Source of the DNA: Paraburkholderia silviterrae
Lineage (GTDB): Bacteria > Pseudomonadota > Gammaproteobacteria > Burkholderiales > Burkholderiaceae
Reading direction: 5' to 3'
DNA: 64,000 nt
Assembly (NCBI RefSeq): GCF_004353915.1
Contig: NZ_SMRP01000004.1
Location: forward strand, 186,001-250,000
This document shows, piece by piece, positions 1 through 7,725 of the stretch; the first letter of the stretch is position 1, and every line of letters starts with the position of its first letter. The position numbers and the translations under genes were made by a program. The notes below the pieces were generated by a model. That model had not been told where the DNA came from and searched no databases. It was given only the letters and a program-made list of their open reading frames with translations.

Positions 1-246
1 GGGCTGCAGCTCGGCTTCTCGACGCTCTCGGATGCGCTCGCCGTCATCAAGCACGTCACGTCGTGGCACGTGATCGACAGCAAGCAGGTGCATCCGGGCG
101 AGACCTATACGGCGTCCGTGCGCATGCAGCTCGACGTCGCGCTCATGCCCAAGCCCTTCCAGATCGATGCGGTCAACAACCGCGACTGGAACCTCGCTTC
201 CGACTGGAAGCGCTTTAACTTCACGGTGACCGAACGTGCTAAATAA
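1..246 (+). CDS. DUF4390 family protein, C-terminal part (cut by window edge)
   Basis: The reading frame is open from base 1 and ends at TAA 244-246. The visible 81 residues include a segment typical of DUF4390 C-termini: two short beta-like stretches, then a W-N-L-A-S-D-W-K-R-F-N-F-T ending. DUF4390 proteins are small, usually exported proteins of unknown function found just upstream of NtrY-type kinases in beta-proteobacteria, and that context holds here. The next gene starts at GTG 236, inside this gene, giving an 11-base overlap and implying co-transcription and translational coupling. The start lies outside the window. The family call rests on context and the partial sequence, and no function can be deduced. 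Confidence 0.7.
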   Translation, partial: GLQLGFSTLSDALAVIKHVTSWHVIDSKQVHPGETYTASVRMQLDVALMPKPFQIDAVNNRDWNLASDWKRFNFTVTERAK

Positions 247-2671
247 AGTGCGCCGCGCCACCAGCGTCAGCAGCATCGTCGTCAGGCTGCTCGTTTCCAC
301 CGTCGCGTTCACCGCGACGCTGCTGCTCGTGCTGCTCGCCGCCGCGAGCGCGAACACCGAGTTCTTCGATCGCTACTACGGCTGGCTCTATGCGGCCAAC
401 ATCGTCGTCGCGCTGATCTTCCTCTCGGTCGTGACGGCGCTCGTGATCGTGATCGTCGTGCGCTTGCGGCGCGGCAAGTTCGGCACGCGCTTGCTGGCCA
501 AGCTCGCATTCTTCTTCGCGCTCGTGGGCGTGGTGCCGGGCGGCATTATCTACATCGTCTCGTATCAGTTCGTCTCGCGCTCGATCGAGTCGTGGTTCGA
601 CGTGAACGTGGAAACCGCGCTCACGGCGGGCCTGAATCTCGGGCGCGGCATGCTCGACGCCTCGCTCTCCGACCTCCAAACCAAGGCCCGTCTGATGGCC
701 GAGCAAATTGCGAACGGCGAGGCCGCAGGCACCACACTCACGCTCTTGCGCGCGCGCGACCAGTTCGGCGTGCAGGACGCCACCATCGTCGAGCCGGTGC
801 GCAGCATGTCGGGCGCGGCACCGGACATGCACGTGGTCGCGCAGGCGTCGAGCAACTTCTCCTCGCTGATGCCGGCTGATCTGCCCACGCCGCTCATGAT
901 CGATCAGGCGCGCGGGCGCGGCTACGCGGCGATCGAAGGCGAAGTGGACGGCGACCCGCATCTGCATGGCCCGAAGGGGGCGCTGCGCTTGCGTGTCGTC
1001 ACGCGCATTCCCGATGCGAACACCACCGACCTGCAGCCCGTCGAACGCTTCCTGCAACTGGAGCAGCCGGTGCCTGCCGCGCTCGCGCGCAACGCCGACG
1101 CCGTGCAGCGCGCCTACCGCGAGTACCAGGAGAAAGCGCTGGGCCGCACGGGCTTGCGCAAGATGTACATCGGCACGCTCACGCTCGCGCTCTTTCTCGC
1201 GACCTTCGTTGCGATGATGCTGGCGCTCGCGCTCGGCAACCAGTTGGCAAGACCGCTGTTCCTGCTCGCGCAGGGCACGAAGGAAGTGACCGAGGGCGAC
1301 TACACGCCCAAGCGGGAGATCAAGTCGCGCGACGAGCTGGGCTTTCTCACCCAGTCGTTCAACGCGATGACGCGCCAGCTCTCCGAAGCGCGCCTGGCCG
1401 TGGAGAAGAACCGCGTCGCGCTCGAGCATTCAAAGGCGTATCTCGAGAGCATTCTCGCGAACCTCACGGCGGGCGTGTTCGTGTTCGATCGCCAGTTCCG
1501 GCTGACGACGGCCAACCCAGGCGCTGAGCGCATCTTCCGCCACCCGTTCCAGACACAGCTCGGCCTGCCCATCGATCACGTGGCGGCGCTTGGCGATTTC
1601 GCGGCGATGGTGCGCAAGGCGTTCGCCGACCAGGAGGCATCGCGCACGGATCGCGACAACGGCGACGTGCACCATGGCCACTGGCAGCAGCAGTTCTCGG
1701 TGCCGATGGCCGGCGAGGCCGACCCGCTCACGCTGCTCGTGCGCGGCGCGCGACTTGTCTCCGACACGGGCCGCGACGCTGGCGACATGCAGACCTCGGG
1801 CTACGTGGTCGTGTTCGACGACATCTCCGACGTGATCTCGGCGCAGCGCTCGGTCGCGTGGGGCGAAGTCGCGCGGCGCCTCGCGCACGAGATCAAGAAT
1901 CCGCTCACGCCGATTCAGCTTTCCGCGGAGCGCCTGCAGATGAAGCTCTCCGACAAGCTCGCGCCCTCGGATGCCGAGGTGCTCAAGCGCGGCGCGACCA
2001 CGATCGTCAATCAGGTCGCGGCGATGAAGCAGATGGTCGACAACTTCCGCGACTACGCGCGCACGCCGCCGGCGGTGCTCGCGAGCTTGCAGCTGAACGA
2101 CCTCGTGAGCGAGGTGCTCATGCTCTACGGCGCGGAGGAAGGCAAGAGCGCGATCAAGGTCGAGCTTTCGGCGCTGCCGGTCATCCGGGGCGATGCGACG
2201 CAACTGCGCCAGGTCATTCACAACCTCTTGCAGAATGCGCAGGACGCGGTGGCCGACATCGAGACGCCACGCGTGACGCTGGAGACGCGGGCCGTAGAAT
2301 ACGGCGATCCGGACGCGGACGGTCACACGCGCGTGGCGGTGCGTCTCACGGTGTCGGACAACGGCTCCGGTTTCCCGGCGCGCATTCTCACACGCGCGTT
2401 CGAACCCTACGTGACGACCAAGGCCAAAGGAACAGGACTCGGGCTTGCGATGGTCAAGAAGATCATCGACGAGCACGGCGCGCGCATCGACATTCGCAAT
2501 CGCATGAAAGCGGGCGATGTGATCGAAGGCGCGCAGATCTCGATTCTCTTTCTCCAGCTGGCGGACGACACCAGCCCGAGCGCCACCGCTGCCACGCGCG
2601 GTCATGGCTCAGCGGGGCGCGCGGCAACGGAGCAAGGATCAAAAGCAACAGTGCAGACAAGGGCAGCGTAA
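236..2671 (+). CDS. ntrY: NtrY-like membrane sensor histidine kinase
   Basis: This is an 811-residue kinase with GTG start. Three hydrophobic segments lie near residues 15-36, 50-75 and 85-110. A periplasmic or extended sensing region follows, then another membrane segment near 308-332. A HAMP linker (about 333-390) and a PAS-like domain (about 395-520) come next. The HisKA H-box is RLAHEIKNPLTP with the phospho-accepting His near 551. The HATPase_c domain has an N-box (NLLQNAQDAV), DNGSGFP and GTGLGLAM. This is the NtrY architecture. NtrY proteins autophosphorylate and pass phosphate to NtrX, and have been linked to nitrogen, redox and envelope responses. The response regulator gene starts at the next base after the stop. 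The C-terminal 35 residues are low-complexity. The signal sensed is unknown. Confidence 0.85.
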   Translation: MLNKVRRATSVSSIVVRLLVSTVAFTATLLLVLLAAASANTEFFDRYYGWLYAANIVVALIFLSVVTALVIVIVVRLRRGKFGTRLLAKLAFFFALVGVVPGGIIYIVSYQFVSRSIESWFDVNVETALTAGLNLGRGMLDASLSDLQTKARLMAEQIANGEAAGTTLTLLRARDQFGVQDATIVEPVRSMSGAAPDMHVVAQASSNFSSLMPADLPTPLMIDQARGRGYAAIEGEVDGDPHLHGPKGALRLRVVTRIPDANTTDLQPVERFLQLEQPVPAALARNADAVQRAYREYQEKALGRTGLRKMYIGTLTLALFLATFVAMMLALALGNQLARPLFLLAQGTKEVTEGDYTPKREIKSRDELGFLTQSFNAMTRQLSEARLAVEKNRVALEHSKAYLESILANLTAGVFVFDRQFRLTTANPGAERIFRHPFQTQLGLPIDHVAALGDFAAMVRKAFADQEASRTDRDNGDVHHGHWQQQFSVPMAGEADPLTLLVRGARLVSDTGRDAGDMQTSGYVVVFDDISDVISAQRSVAWGEVARRLAHEIKNPLTPIQLSAERLQMKLSDKLAPSDAEVLKRGATTIVNQVAAMKQMVDNFRDYARTPPAVLASLQLNDLVSEVLMLYGAEEGKSAIKVELSALPVIRGDATQLRQVIHNLLQNAQDAVADIETPRVTLETRAVEYGDPDADGHTRVAVRLTVSDNGSGFPARILTRAFEPYVTTKAKGTGLGLAMVKKIIDEHGARIDIRNRMKAGDVIEGAQISILFLQLADDTSPSATAATRGHGSAGRAATEQGSKATVQTRAA

Positions 2672-3364
2672 ATGGCAACCATCCTGGTGGTAGACGACGA
2701 AATGGGCATCCGGGAATTGCTCTCGGAGATCCTCAGCGACGAAGGACATGTCGTGGAGCTCGCGGAGGACGCGCAGGAGGCGCGCGCGTTCCGTCAGCGT
2801 CAGGTGCCGGACCTGGTGCTGCTCGATATCTGGATGCCGGACACCGATGGCGTCACGCTGCTCAAGGAATGGGCCGCGCAGGGCGAACTGACGATGCCCG
2901 TCATCATGATGTCGGGGCATGCGACCATCGACACGGCCGTCGAGGCGACCAAGATCGGCGCGCTCAATTTCCTCGAAAAACCGATCGCGCTGCAAAAGCT
3001 CCTGAAGGCGGTCGAGCAGGGACTCGCGCGCGGCACCGCCGCGCCGGTGCCGGCGAGCGCGCCTGGTGGCGCGAAGCCGTCGGCGGGCGGCCCGGCCGTG
3101 GTGGCGTCGGCGGCGGCACTGCCGGTGCTGGGCGCCGACGGCGCGCAGGGCGGGGCAACCGCCGTGGGCGTGGCGTCGATCTCGTTCGACATCCCGCTGC
3201 GCGACGCGCGCGACGCGTTCGAGCGTGCCTACTTCGAGTACCACCTCGCACGCGAGAACGGCAGCATGACGCGCGTAGCCGAGAAGACCGGCCTCGAGCG
3301 CACGCACCTGTACCGCAAGCTCAAGCAGCTCGGCGTGGACCTCGGCAAAAGCAAGGGCGAGTGA
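2672..3364 (+). CDS. NtrX-like response regulator without the AAA+ domain (REC + Fis-type HTH)
   Basis: This 230-residue protein has a receiver domain (residues 1-120; acidic pocket V-D-D-E near 7-10, phospho-acceptor Asp52 in LLDIWMPDTDG, Lys near 105 in LEKP). An Ala/Gly/Pro-rich linker of about 50 residues follows, then a Fis-like helix-turn-helix (about 178-225) ending in R-T-H-L-Y-R-K-L-K-Q-L-G. Canonical NtrX is about 450-480 residues with a sigma-54-activating AAA+ ATPase between these domains. Here it is absent and no GAFTGA or Walker motif is visible. It should therefore bind DNA in a phosphorylation-dependent way without sigma-54 remodelling. It abuts the kinase gene with no gap and is surely its partner. 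The downstream sequence leads straight into the tRNA promoter. Confidence 0.85.
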   Translation: MATILVVDDEMGIRELLSEILSDEGHVVELAEDAQEARAFRQRQVPDLVLLDIWMPDTDGVTLLKEWAAQGELTMPVIMMSGHATIDTAVEATKIGALNFLEKPIALQKLLKAVEQGLARGTAAPVPASAPGGAKPSAGGPAVVASAAALPVLGADGAQGGATAVGVASISFDIPLRDARDAFERAYFEYHLARENGSMTRVAEKTGLERTHLYRKLKQLGVDLGKSKGE

Positions 3365-3386
3365 ATTAACTTTTTTGCGAAGGCAC

Positions 3387-3415
3387 TTGCGCGGCTCCGT
3401 CAGACCCGCTATACT
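3387..3415 (+). promoter_or_regulatory. Sigma-70 promoter for tRNA-Phe
   Basis: A TTGCGC -35 element (3387-3392) and a TATACT -10 element (3410-3415) are separated by exactly 17 bases. They lie 14 bases ahead of the tRNA 5' end, as expected for a tRNA gene with a short leader. Confidence 0.75.
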
Positions 3416-3429
3416 CTTCTTTCTTCGTT

Positions 3430-3505
3430 GGCCCGGTAGCTCAGTTGGTAGAGCAGCGGATTGAAAATCCGCGTGTCGGTGGTTCGATTCCGCCCCAGGC
3501 CACCA
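3430..3505 (+). tRNA. tRNA-Phe (anticodon GAA)
   Basis: A 76-base cloverleaf with encoded CCA at the 3' end. The anticodon loop reads A-T-T-GAA-A-A-T and the T-arm contains GGTTCGATTCC. The acceptor stem pairs GGCCCGG with CCAGGCC, leaving one C5-A68 mismatch where a C-G pair would be expected. All other stems pair. A sigma-70 promoter precedes it and an intrinsic terminator follows 7 bases downstream, so it is a single-gene transcription unit. Confidence 0.95.
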
Positions 3506-3511
3506 GAATGC

Positions 3512-3546
3512 AGCCCCAGGAGATCGTAAGATTCCTGGGGCTTTTT
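3512..3546 (+). terminator. Intrinsic terminator after tRNA-Phe
   Basis: A 10-base perfect stem (AGCCCCAGGA / TCCTGGGGCT) with an 11-base loop, followed by a run of T. It starts 7 bases after the tRNA CCA end. Confidence 0.85.
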
Positions 3547-3787
3547 CGTTGTCTGGTTGCTTTCGTGGTGTGTTTGCTTCCTGCTCGGGCTTGTTGTCAG
3601 TGACGATGCCGGTGAACGCCAGGCGCGACCACGCGGCCGGGATATCAACGGTATAAAGTGACGCCGATATCCACAAAAAAGCTGCGCCCTATACTGCATT
3701 GGCCGGCGGATGTCAGATCAGGCCGGTCCGTGCGGCGGGTTTCCAGGGCTTGCGACCGCGCGGAACCTCTCAACACGGAGTTTCACG

Positions 3788-4522
3788 GTGACTCGAACAG
3801 AACCCAGGAACGGCGCGCTCGTGCTGTTTTCCGGCGGCCAGGACTCGGCTACGTGCCTTGCCTGGGCGCTCGACCGTTACGATACCGTCGAGACGCTCGG
3901 CTTCGATTATGGCCAGCGTCATCGCGTCGAACTGGAATGCCGTGAAGGCTTCCGCGCGGCCATCGCGCAGACCTTCCCCGCGTGGGGCGAGCGTCTCGGC
4001 GACGACCACATGATCGATCTCGCGGTGCTAGGCTCGATCAGCGACACGGCCATGACGCGCGAAATCGAGATCGAAACGGCGGCAAGCGGCTTGCCGAACA
4101 CCTTCGTGCCGGGCCGCAACCTGATGTTCATGAATATCGCGGCGGCGATTGCTTACCGGCGCGGGCTCAAGGTGCTCGTCGGCGGCATGTGCGAAACCGA
4201 CTTCTCGGGCTACCCCGATTGCCGCGACGACACCATGAAGGCGCTGCAAGTCACGCTCAATCTGGGCATGGACAGCCGCTTCGTGCTGGAAACGCCGCTC
4301 ATGTGGCTCGACAAGGCCGACACATGGCGCCTCGCGCACACGCTTGGCGGCGAAGCGCTCGTCGAGCTGGTGCGTGTGGAAACGCATACGTGCTACGTGG
4401 GCGAGCGCGCCGAGCTCCACGAGTGGGGCTTCGGCTGCGGTGAGTGCCCGGCGTGCAAGCTGCGCAAGCGCGGCTACGAAGCGTACCTCGCGGGCGAAAA
4501 GGTGACGCAAGCGCCGGTCTGA
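3788..4522 (+). CDS. queC: 7-cyano-7-deazaguanine (preQ0) synthase QueC
   Basis: QueC converts 7-carboxy-7-deazaguanine to preQ0 using ammonia and ATP, in the cytosolic route to the tRNA base queuosine. The 244-residue protein has the N-type ATP pyrophosphatase loop SGGQDS near residues 15-20. Its C-terminal zinc-binding cysteines lie in CGECPACK. The GTG start at 3788 is chosen because GGAG sits at 3777-3780, 7 bases upstream, and the protein then has the normal family length. An in-frame start at 3710 would add 26 residues unlike the family and has no Shine-Dalgarno. queE and queD follow on the same strand, giving three of the genes of the preQ pathway. Upstream, 3547-3787 contains no gene. 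A TATACT at 3690-3695 could be a -10 element, but no convincing -35 accompanies it. Confidence 0.95.
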   Translation: MTRTEPRNGALVLFSGGQDSATCLAWALDRYDTVETLGFDYGQRHRVELECREGFRAAIAQTFPAWGERLGDDHMIDLAVLGSISDTAMTREIEIETAASGLPNTFVPGRNLMFMNIAAAIAYRRGLKVLVGGMCETDFSGYPDCRDDTMKALQVTLNLGMDSRFVLETPLMWLDKADTWRLAHTLGGEALVELVRVETHTCYVGERAELHEWGFGCGECPACKLRKRGYEAYLAGEKVTQAPV

Positions 4523-4540
4523 ACCGATGACGGGCGCAAG

Positions 4541-4563
4541 GCCAGCATGGTTTGCATGCTGGC
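4541..4563 (+). other. Intercistronic hairpin between queC and queE
   Basis: A perfect 9-base stem (GCCAGCATG / CATGCTGGC) with a 5-base loop lies 18 bases after the queC stop. It has no T-run, so it is more likely an mRNA processing or stability element than a terminator. Confidence 0.5.
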
Positions 4564-4711
4564 AGGATTGGGGCGGCGCACGGGCGGCGCGCCCCGCACG
4601 GATCGTGCAGATGAAGTTCCAGCGCCCGGTATAACCGGCTCAGAGCCTCCGGGGCGATACTCAGGGATCAAGCTCGGGATTCGAGTTCAAGGATCACATT
4701 CAGGCAGCAGT

Positions 4712-5344
4712 ATGACTTACGCAGTAAAGGAAATTTTCTATACGTTGCAGGGCGAGGGCGCGAACGCCGGGCGTCCGGCCGTGTTCTGCCGGTTTGCCGG
4801 CTGCAATCTGTGGTCGGGCCGCGAGGAAGACCGCGAAGCGGCGGTCTGCCGTTTTTGCGACACCGATTTCGTGGGCACCGACGGCGAGAACGGCGGCAAG
4901 TACCGCACGCCGGAGGAGCTCGTTGCGATGATCGCGTCGCTTTGGCCTGAAGGCGAAGGCAACCGCTTCGTCGTCTGCACGGGCGGCGAGCCGATGCTGC
5001 AGATCGATCAGCCGTTCGTCGATGCGCTGCACGCCGCCGGCTTCGAGATCGCCATCGAGACGAACGGCTCGCTGCCGGTGCTCGATACCATCGATTGGAT
5101 CTGCGTGAGCCCGAAGGCCGACGCGCCGCTCGTCGTCACCAGGGGCAACGAGCTGAAGGTCGTGGTCCCGCAGGACAACCAGCGCCTCGCCGACTACGCG
5201 AAGCTCGATTTCGAGTACTTCCTCGTCCAGCCGATGGACGGCCCGTCGCGCGACCTGAACACGAAACTCGCCATCGACTGGTGCAAGCGCCATCCGCAAT
5301 GGCGCCTTTCGATGCAGACTCACAAGTACCTGAACATCCCCTGA
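4712..5344 (+). CDS. queE: 7-carboxy-7-deazaguanine synthase QueE (radical SAM)
   Basis: QueE makes 7-carboxy-7-deazaguanine from 6-carboxy-tetrahydropterin in the queuosine pathway. The protein is 210 residues. The radical-SAM cluster ligands are spaced C-X14-C-X2-C (GCNLW...VCRFCDTDF) rather than the usual CX3CX2C. This expanded cluster loop is the form known from Burkholderia multivorans QueE. The motif TGGEPMLQ and the C-terminal QTHKYLNIP also fit. The ATG at 4712 starts at the family N-terminus (M-T-Y-A-V-K-E-I-F-Y-T-L-Q-G-E-G). In-frame upstream sequence to 4547 is Arg/Gly-rich and unlike the family. The ribosome-binding site is weak. The gene lies between queC and queD and is almost certainly part of their operon. 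Confidence 0.95.
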   Translation: MTYAVKEIFYTLQGEGANAGRPAVFCRFAGCNLWSGREEDREAAVCRFCDTDFVGTDGENGGKYRTPEELVAMIASLWPEGEGNRFVVCTGGEPMLQIDQPFVDALHAAGFEIAIETNGSLPVLDTIDWICVSPKADAPLVVTRGNELKVVVPQDNQRLADYAKLDFEYFLVQPMDGPSRDLNTKLAIDWCKRHPQWRLSMQTHKYLNIP

Positions 5345-5376
5345 TTCTTTGCCCCTGAATTTTTCAGAATAGCGCC

Positions 5377-5823
5377 GTGCTGACGATCACCCGAAAACTC
5401 GAATTCGACGCGGGCCACCGCATTCCCGACCACCGCAGCCAGTGCCGCAACCTGCACGGGCATCGCTACGTGCTGGAAGTCACGCTGCAAGGCGACACTG
5501 TCGAGACGGAAGGCGCGCCCGACCGTGGCATGGTGATGGACTTCGCCGACGTGAAGGCGCTCGCGAATCAACATCTCGTCGATCTGTGGGATCACGCGTT
5601 CATCGTCTTCGAAGGCGACACGCAGGTGCGCGGTTTCCTCGAAACGCTGCCGGGCCATAAGACGGTCGTGATCGATCGCATCCCGACCGTGGAGAACCTC
5701 GCGGCCATCGCGTTCGAGATTCTGGCGAACGTCTACGACGCGCATTACGGCGTGAATCTGCAGCTCTCCAAAGTGCGTCTGTACGAGACGCCGAACTGCT
5801 GGGCGGAAGTCACGCGCAGCTAG
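5377..5823 (+). CDS. queD: 6-carboxy-5,6,7,8-tetrahydropterin synthase QueD
   Basis: QueD converts dihydroneopterin triphosphate to 6-carboxy-tetrahydropterin, the QueE substrate. The 148-residue protein belongs to the PTPS family. The zinc-ligand histidines lie in FDAGHRIP and NLHGHRY, the catalytic Cys sits between them (SQCRN), DHAF provides a catalytic His, and the conserved Glu is in ETPNCWAEV. The start is GTG 5377, 32 bases after the queE stop, with no strong Shine-Dalgarno, consistent with translation from an operon mRNA. The stop codon TAG (5821-5823) is embedded in a palindromic repeat described separately. Confidence 0.93.
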   Translation: MLTITRKLEFDAGHRIPDHRSQCRNLHGHRYVLEVTLQGDTVETEGAPDRGMVMDFADVKALANQHLVDLWDHAFIVFEGDTQVRGFLETLPGHKTVVIDRIPTVENLAAIAFEILANVYDAHYGVNLQLSKVRLYETPNCWAEVTRS

Positions 5824-5850
5824 GGCCTGTTATTAGCGGGAACAGGCGCT
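5818..5850 (+). repeat. Palindromic element containing the queD stop codon (copy A)
   Basis: The sequence AGCTAGGGCCTGTT, with queD stop TAG at 5821-5823, is followed by a 10-base spacer and AACAGGCGCT, giving a hairpin with about ten pairs and one mismatch. A near-identical element sits at the rodA stop (7694-7725, opposite strand). No long T-run follows. Confidence 0.7.
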
Positions 5851-6050
5851 AAGGTTCGATCGAGCCCCGCAAGCCCGGGTTTTCCACCCGGCCCGCGAAC
5901 TTTTGTCGCGGTATGATCGCTCCGGCAAGGCCGCGCATCCGACGCGCGGCCCAATAACACAACGGAGCGAGACATGCCGGCTGCGGCGCTGCCGGGCCGC
6001 CAGGCCCGCGCGGGACGCGCGCGTCCCGCAGCCTCGCCGGGAGCACGGCG

Positions 6051-6833
6051 ATGAGCACCTTCACCAATCCCCTCAAGGAACGCCTCAAGGAAGCCGAGCC
6101 GCTCTATGGCCTGTGGCTTTCGATGGGCAGCGAGACCGCCGCCGAGGCGCTCGCGCACGCTGGTTTCGACTGGCTGCTGATCGACATGGAGCACACGCCC
6201 AACGACAGCGGCGACGTGATCGCGCAACTGCGCGCCATCGCGGCGGCGCATCTGCCGACCGAGCCCGTCGTGCGCCTGCCGGCCAACGAGCCGTGGCTCG
6301 TCAAGCGCGTGCTCGACGCGGGCGTGCGCACGGTGATGTTTCCCAACGTGGCATCCGCCGACGAAGCCGCCCGCGCGGTGAGCTACACCCAATATCCCGA
6401 TGCGAATACGCCGGACGGCCAGCGCGGCGTCGCGGGCGTCGTGCGCGCGGCCGGTTATGGCATGCGGCGCGATTATCTGCAGGGCGCGAACGCGCAAATC
6501 GCGTCGATCGTGCAGATCGAATCGGCGGCGGCACTCTCAGAGGTCGAGAAAATCGCGGCGGTGCCGGGCGTCGATTGCCTCTTCGTCGGGCCCGCCGATC
6601 TGGCCGCGAGCCTCGGCCATCTCGGCGACTCGAAGCACCCCGACGTCGTCGCCGCGATGACGCACATCGTTGCCGCCGCGCGCGCGGCGGGTGTGGCAGC
6701 AGGCATTTTTGCGATGGATGCCGCGCAGGCGAAGCAGTATCGCGAAATGGGCTTTAACTTCGTCGCGCTGGCCGCCGACGTCATCTGGCTCATGCGCGCG
6801 ACGCGCCAGGCGCTGCAGGAGGCAAGGTCATGA
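6051..6833 (+). CDS. HpcH/HpaI family aldolase
   Basis: This 260-residue protein has a class II pyruvate-aldolase (HpcH/HpaI) TIM-barrel fold. Recognisable pieces are LWLSMGSETAAE near the N-terminus, the metal/substrate region LLIDMEHTPND, the arginine/metal pocket RLPANEP, VMFPNV, the metal-binding Glu in IVQIES, and FVGPADLAASLG with the second metal-ligand Asp. Relatives cleave 4-hydroxy-2-oxo acids (HpaI, GarL, RhmA) to pyruvate plus an aldehyde. The substrate here cannot be told from sequence. GGGAG lies about 8 bases before the ATG. Its stop overlaps the start of the Sel1 gene as ATGA, so the two are co-translated. That pairing gives no clear clue to substrate. Confidence 0.85.
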   Translation: MSTFTNPLKERLKEAEPLYGLWLSMGSETAAEALAHAGFDWLLIDMEHTPNDSGDVIAQLRAIAAAHLPTEPVVRLPANEPWLVKRVLDAGVRTVMFPNVASADEAARAVSYTQYPDANTPDGQRGVAGVVRAAGYGMRRDYLQGANAQIASIVQIESAAALSEVEKIAAVPGVDCLFVGPADLAASLGHLGDSKHPDVVAAMTHIVAAARAAGVAAGIFAMDAAQAKQYREMGFNFVALAADVIWLMRATRQALQEARS

Positions 6834-7588
6834 GGTGTCCGAAAGCATTGCTGGCGCAGCTTGCCCGCGTGGCGGCGACGGCTTGCGTCGCTGGCGCGGC
6901 GCTTGGCGCGAGCGGCCTCGCGGCTGCTGCGGGCGCCGCTGGGGCGGCGAGCGCAGCGGCGGCCACCACGTCTGCACCCGTTGCCGATGCGCAATCCGAT
7001 CCGCAGACGGCCAATGCCGTAGCCGACTACAACGCCGGCAATCTTGCCGCTGCGCGCGCCGGATTCCAGGCCGCCGCCGGGCGCGGCAACCGGCTCGCGG
7101 AATTCAACTACGCAATGATGCTGGTCAACGGCGAAGGCGGCGCCGCCGACGTGAGCGAGGGCCGCAAGTGGCTGCGCAAGGCCGCCGACGCGAACATGTC
7201 CCACGCTCAATACGTGTACGGCAAGATGTACGACGACGGCGACTTCGTCGGGCGCGATCCGGTCGAGGCGCATCAGTGGTTCCTGAAGGCTGCGAAGCAG
7301 GGGCACGTGCAGGCCGAGCTCGCACTCGCGAACCAGTACCTCGACGGGCGCGGCACGTCGCGCGACAACAAGCAGGCGTTCTACTGGTACAAGAAGGCCG
7401 CGGAAGGCGGCGACATGACGGCGCAGTACGTGACCGGCTCGTTCTACGAGCGCGGCGGCGACGGCGTGCCGAAGAACCTGAACGTTGCGCGCGCCTACTA
7501 TGCAGCGGCGGCGGCGCAGGGCGACCCGGTTGCGCGGCTCAAGTATCAGCAGTTGAGCACGCAATTGATGAAGTCGGCGCCGCAATAG
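6830..7588 (+). CDS. Exported Sel1-repeat (TPR-like) protein
   Basis: A 252-residue protein. The N-terminal 40 residues look like a signal peptide followed by an Ala-rich spacer. Residues 60-245 then contain about five Sel1-like repeats of 36 residues (for example SHAQYVYGKMYDDGD and AELALANQYLDGRG). Sel1 repeats form alpha-alpha superhelical scaffolds for protein-protein contacts and are common in periplasmic or secreted adaptor proteins. The start overlaps the aldolase stop by 4 bases (ATGA). No catalytic domain is visible. The partner is unknown. Confidence 0.8.
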   Translation: MRCPKALLAQLARVAATACVAGAALGASGLAAAAGAAGAASAAAATTSAPVADAQSDPQTANAVADYNAGNLAAARAGFQAAAGRGNRLAEFNYAMMLVNGEGGAADVSEGRKWLRKAADANMSHAQYVYGKMYDDGDFVGRDPVEAHQWFLKAAKQGHVQAELALANQYLDGRGTSRDNKQAFYWYKKAAEGGDMTAQYVTGSFYERGGDGVPKNLNVARAYYAAAAAQGDPVARLKYQQLSTQLMKSAPQ

Positions 7589-7630
7589 CCGCGCCGAACT
7601 CGAACGCCCATTCCCTTCCAGCAACGCCGG

Positions 7631-7664
7631 AAAAAGAAAACGCGCCGTGGCAAGACGGCGCGTT
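7631..7664 (-). terminator. Intrinsic terminator for the rodA end of the mre cluster
   Basis: A 10-base perfect stem (AACGCGCCGT / ACGGCGCGTT) with a 6-base loop. Read on the minus strand, T-rich sequence (TTTTCTTTTT) follows the stem. It lies between the convergent Sel1 and rodA genes and may also slow plus-strand transcripts. Confidence 0.75.
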
Positions 7665-7693
7665 CCTTCGGGGAGCCTGCAAGTCGGCGTGAC

Positions 7694-7725
7694 CGGGGCC
7701 TGTTATTTGCGTGAACAGGCCCTAG
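7694..7725 (-). repeat. Palindromic element containing the rodA stop codon (copy B)
   Basis: Read on the minus strand, GAGCTAGGGCCTGTT contains the rodA stop TAG and is followed by a 9-base spacer and AACAGGCCC. It shares AGCTAGGGCCTGTT and the closing AACAGGC with the element at the queD stop. Confidence 0.7.

Noticed and set aside
3710..3787. Upstream extension of queC
   Set aside because: The GTG at 3788 has a well-placed GGAG and gives the normal family length.
4547..4711. Upstream extension of queE
   Set aside because: The added residues are Arg/Gly-rich and unlike QueE. ATG 4712 matches the family start.
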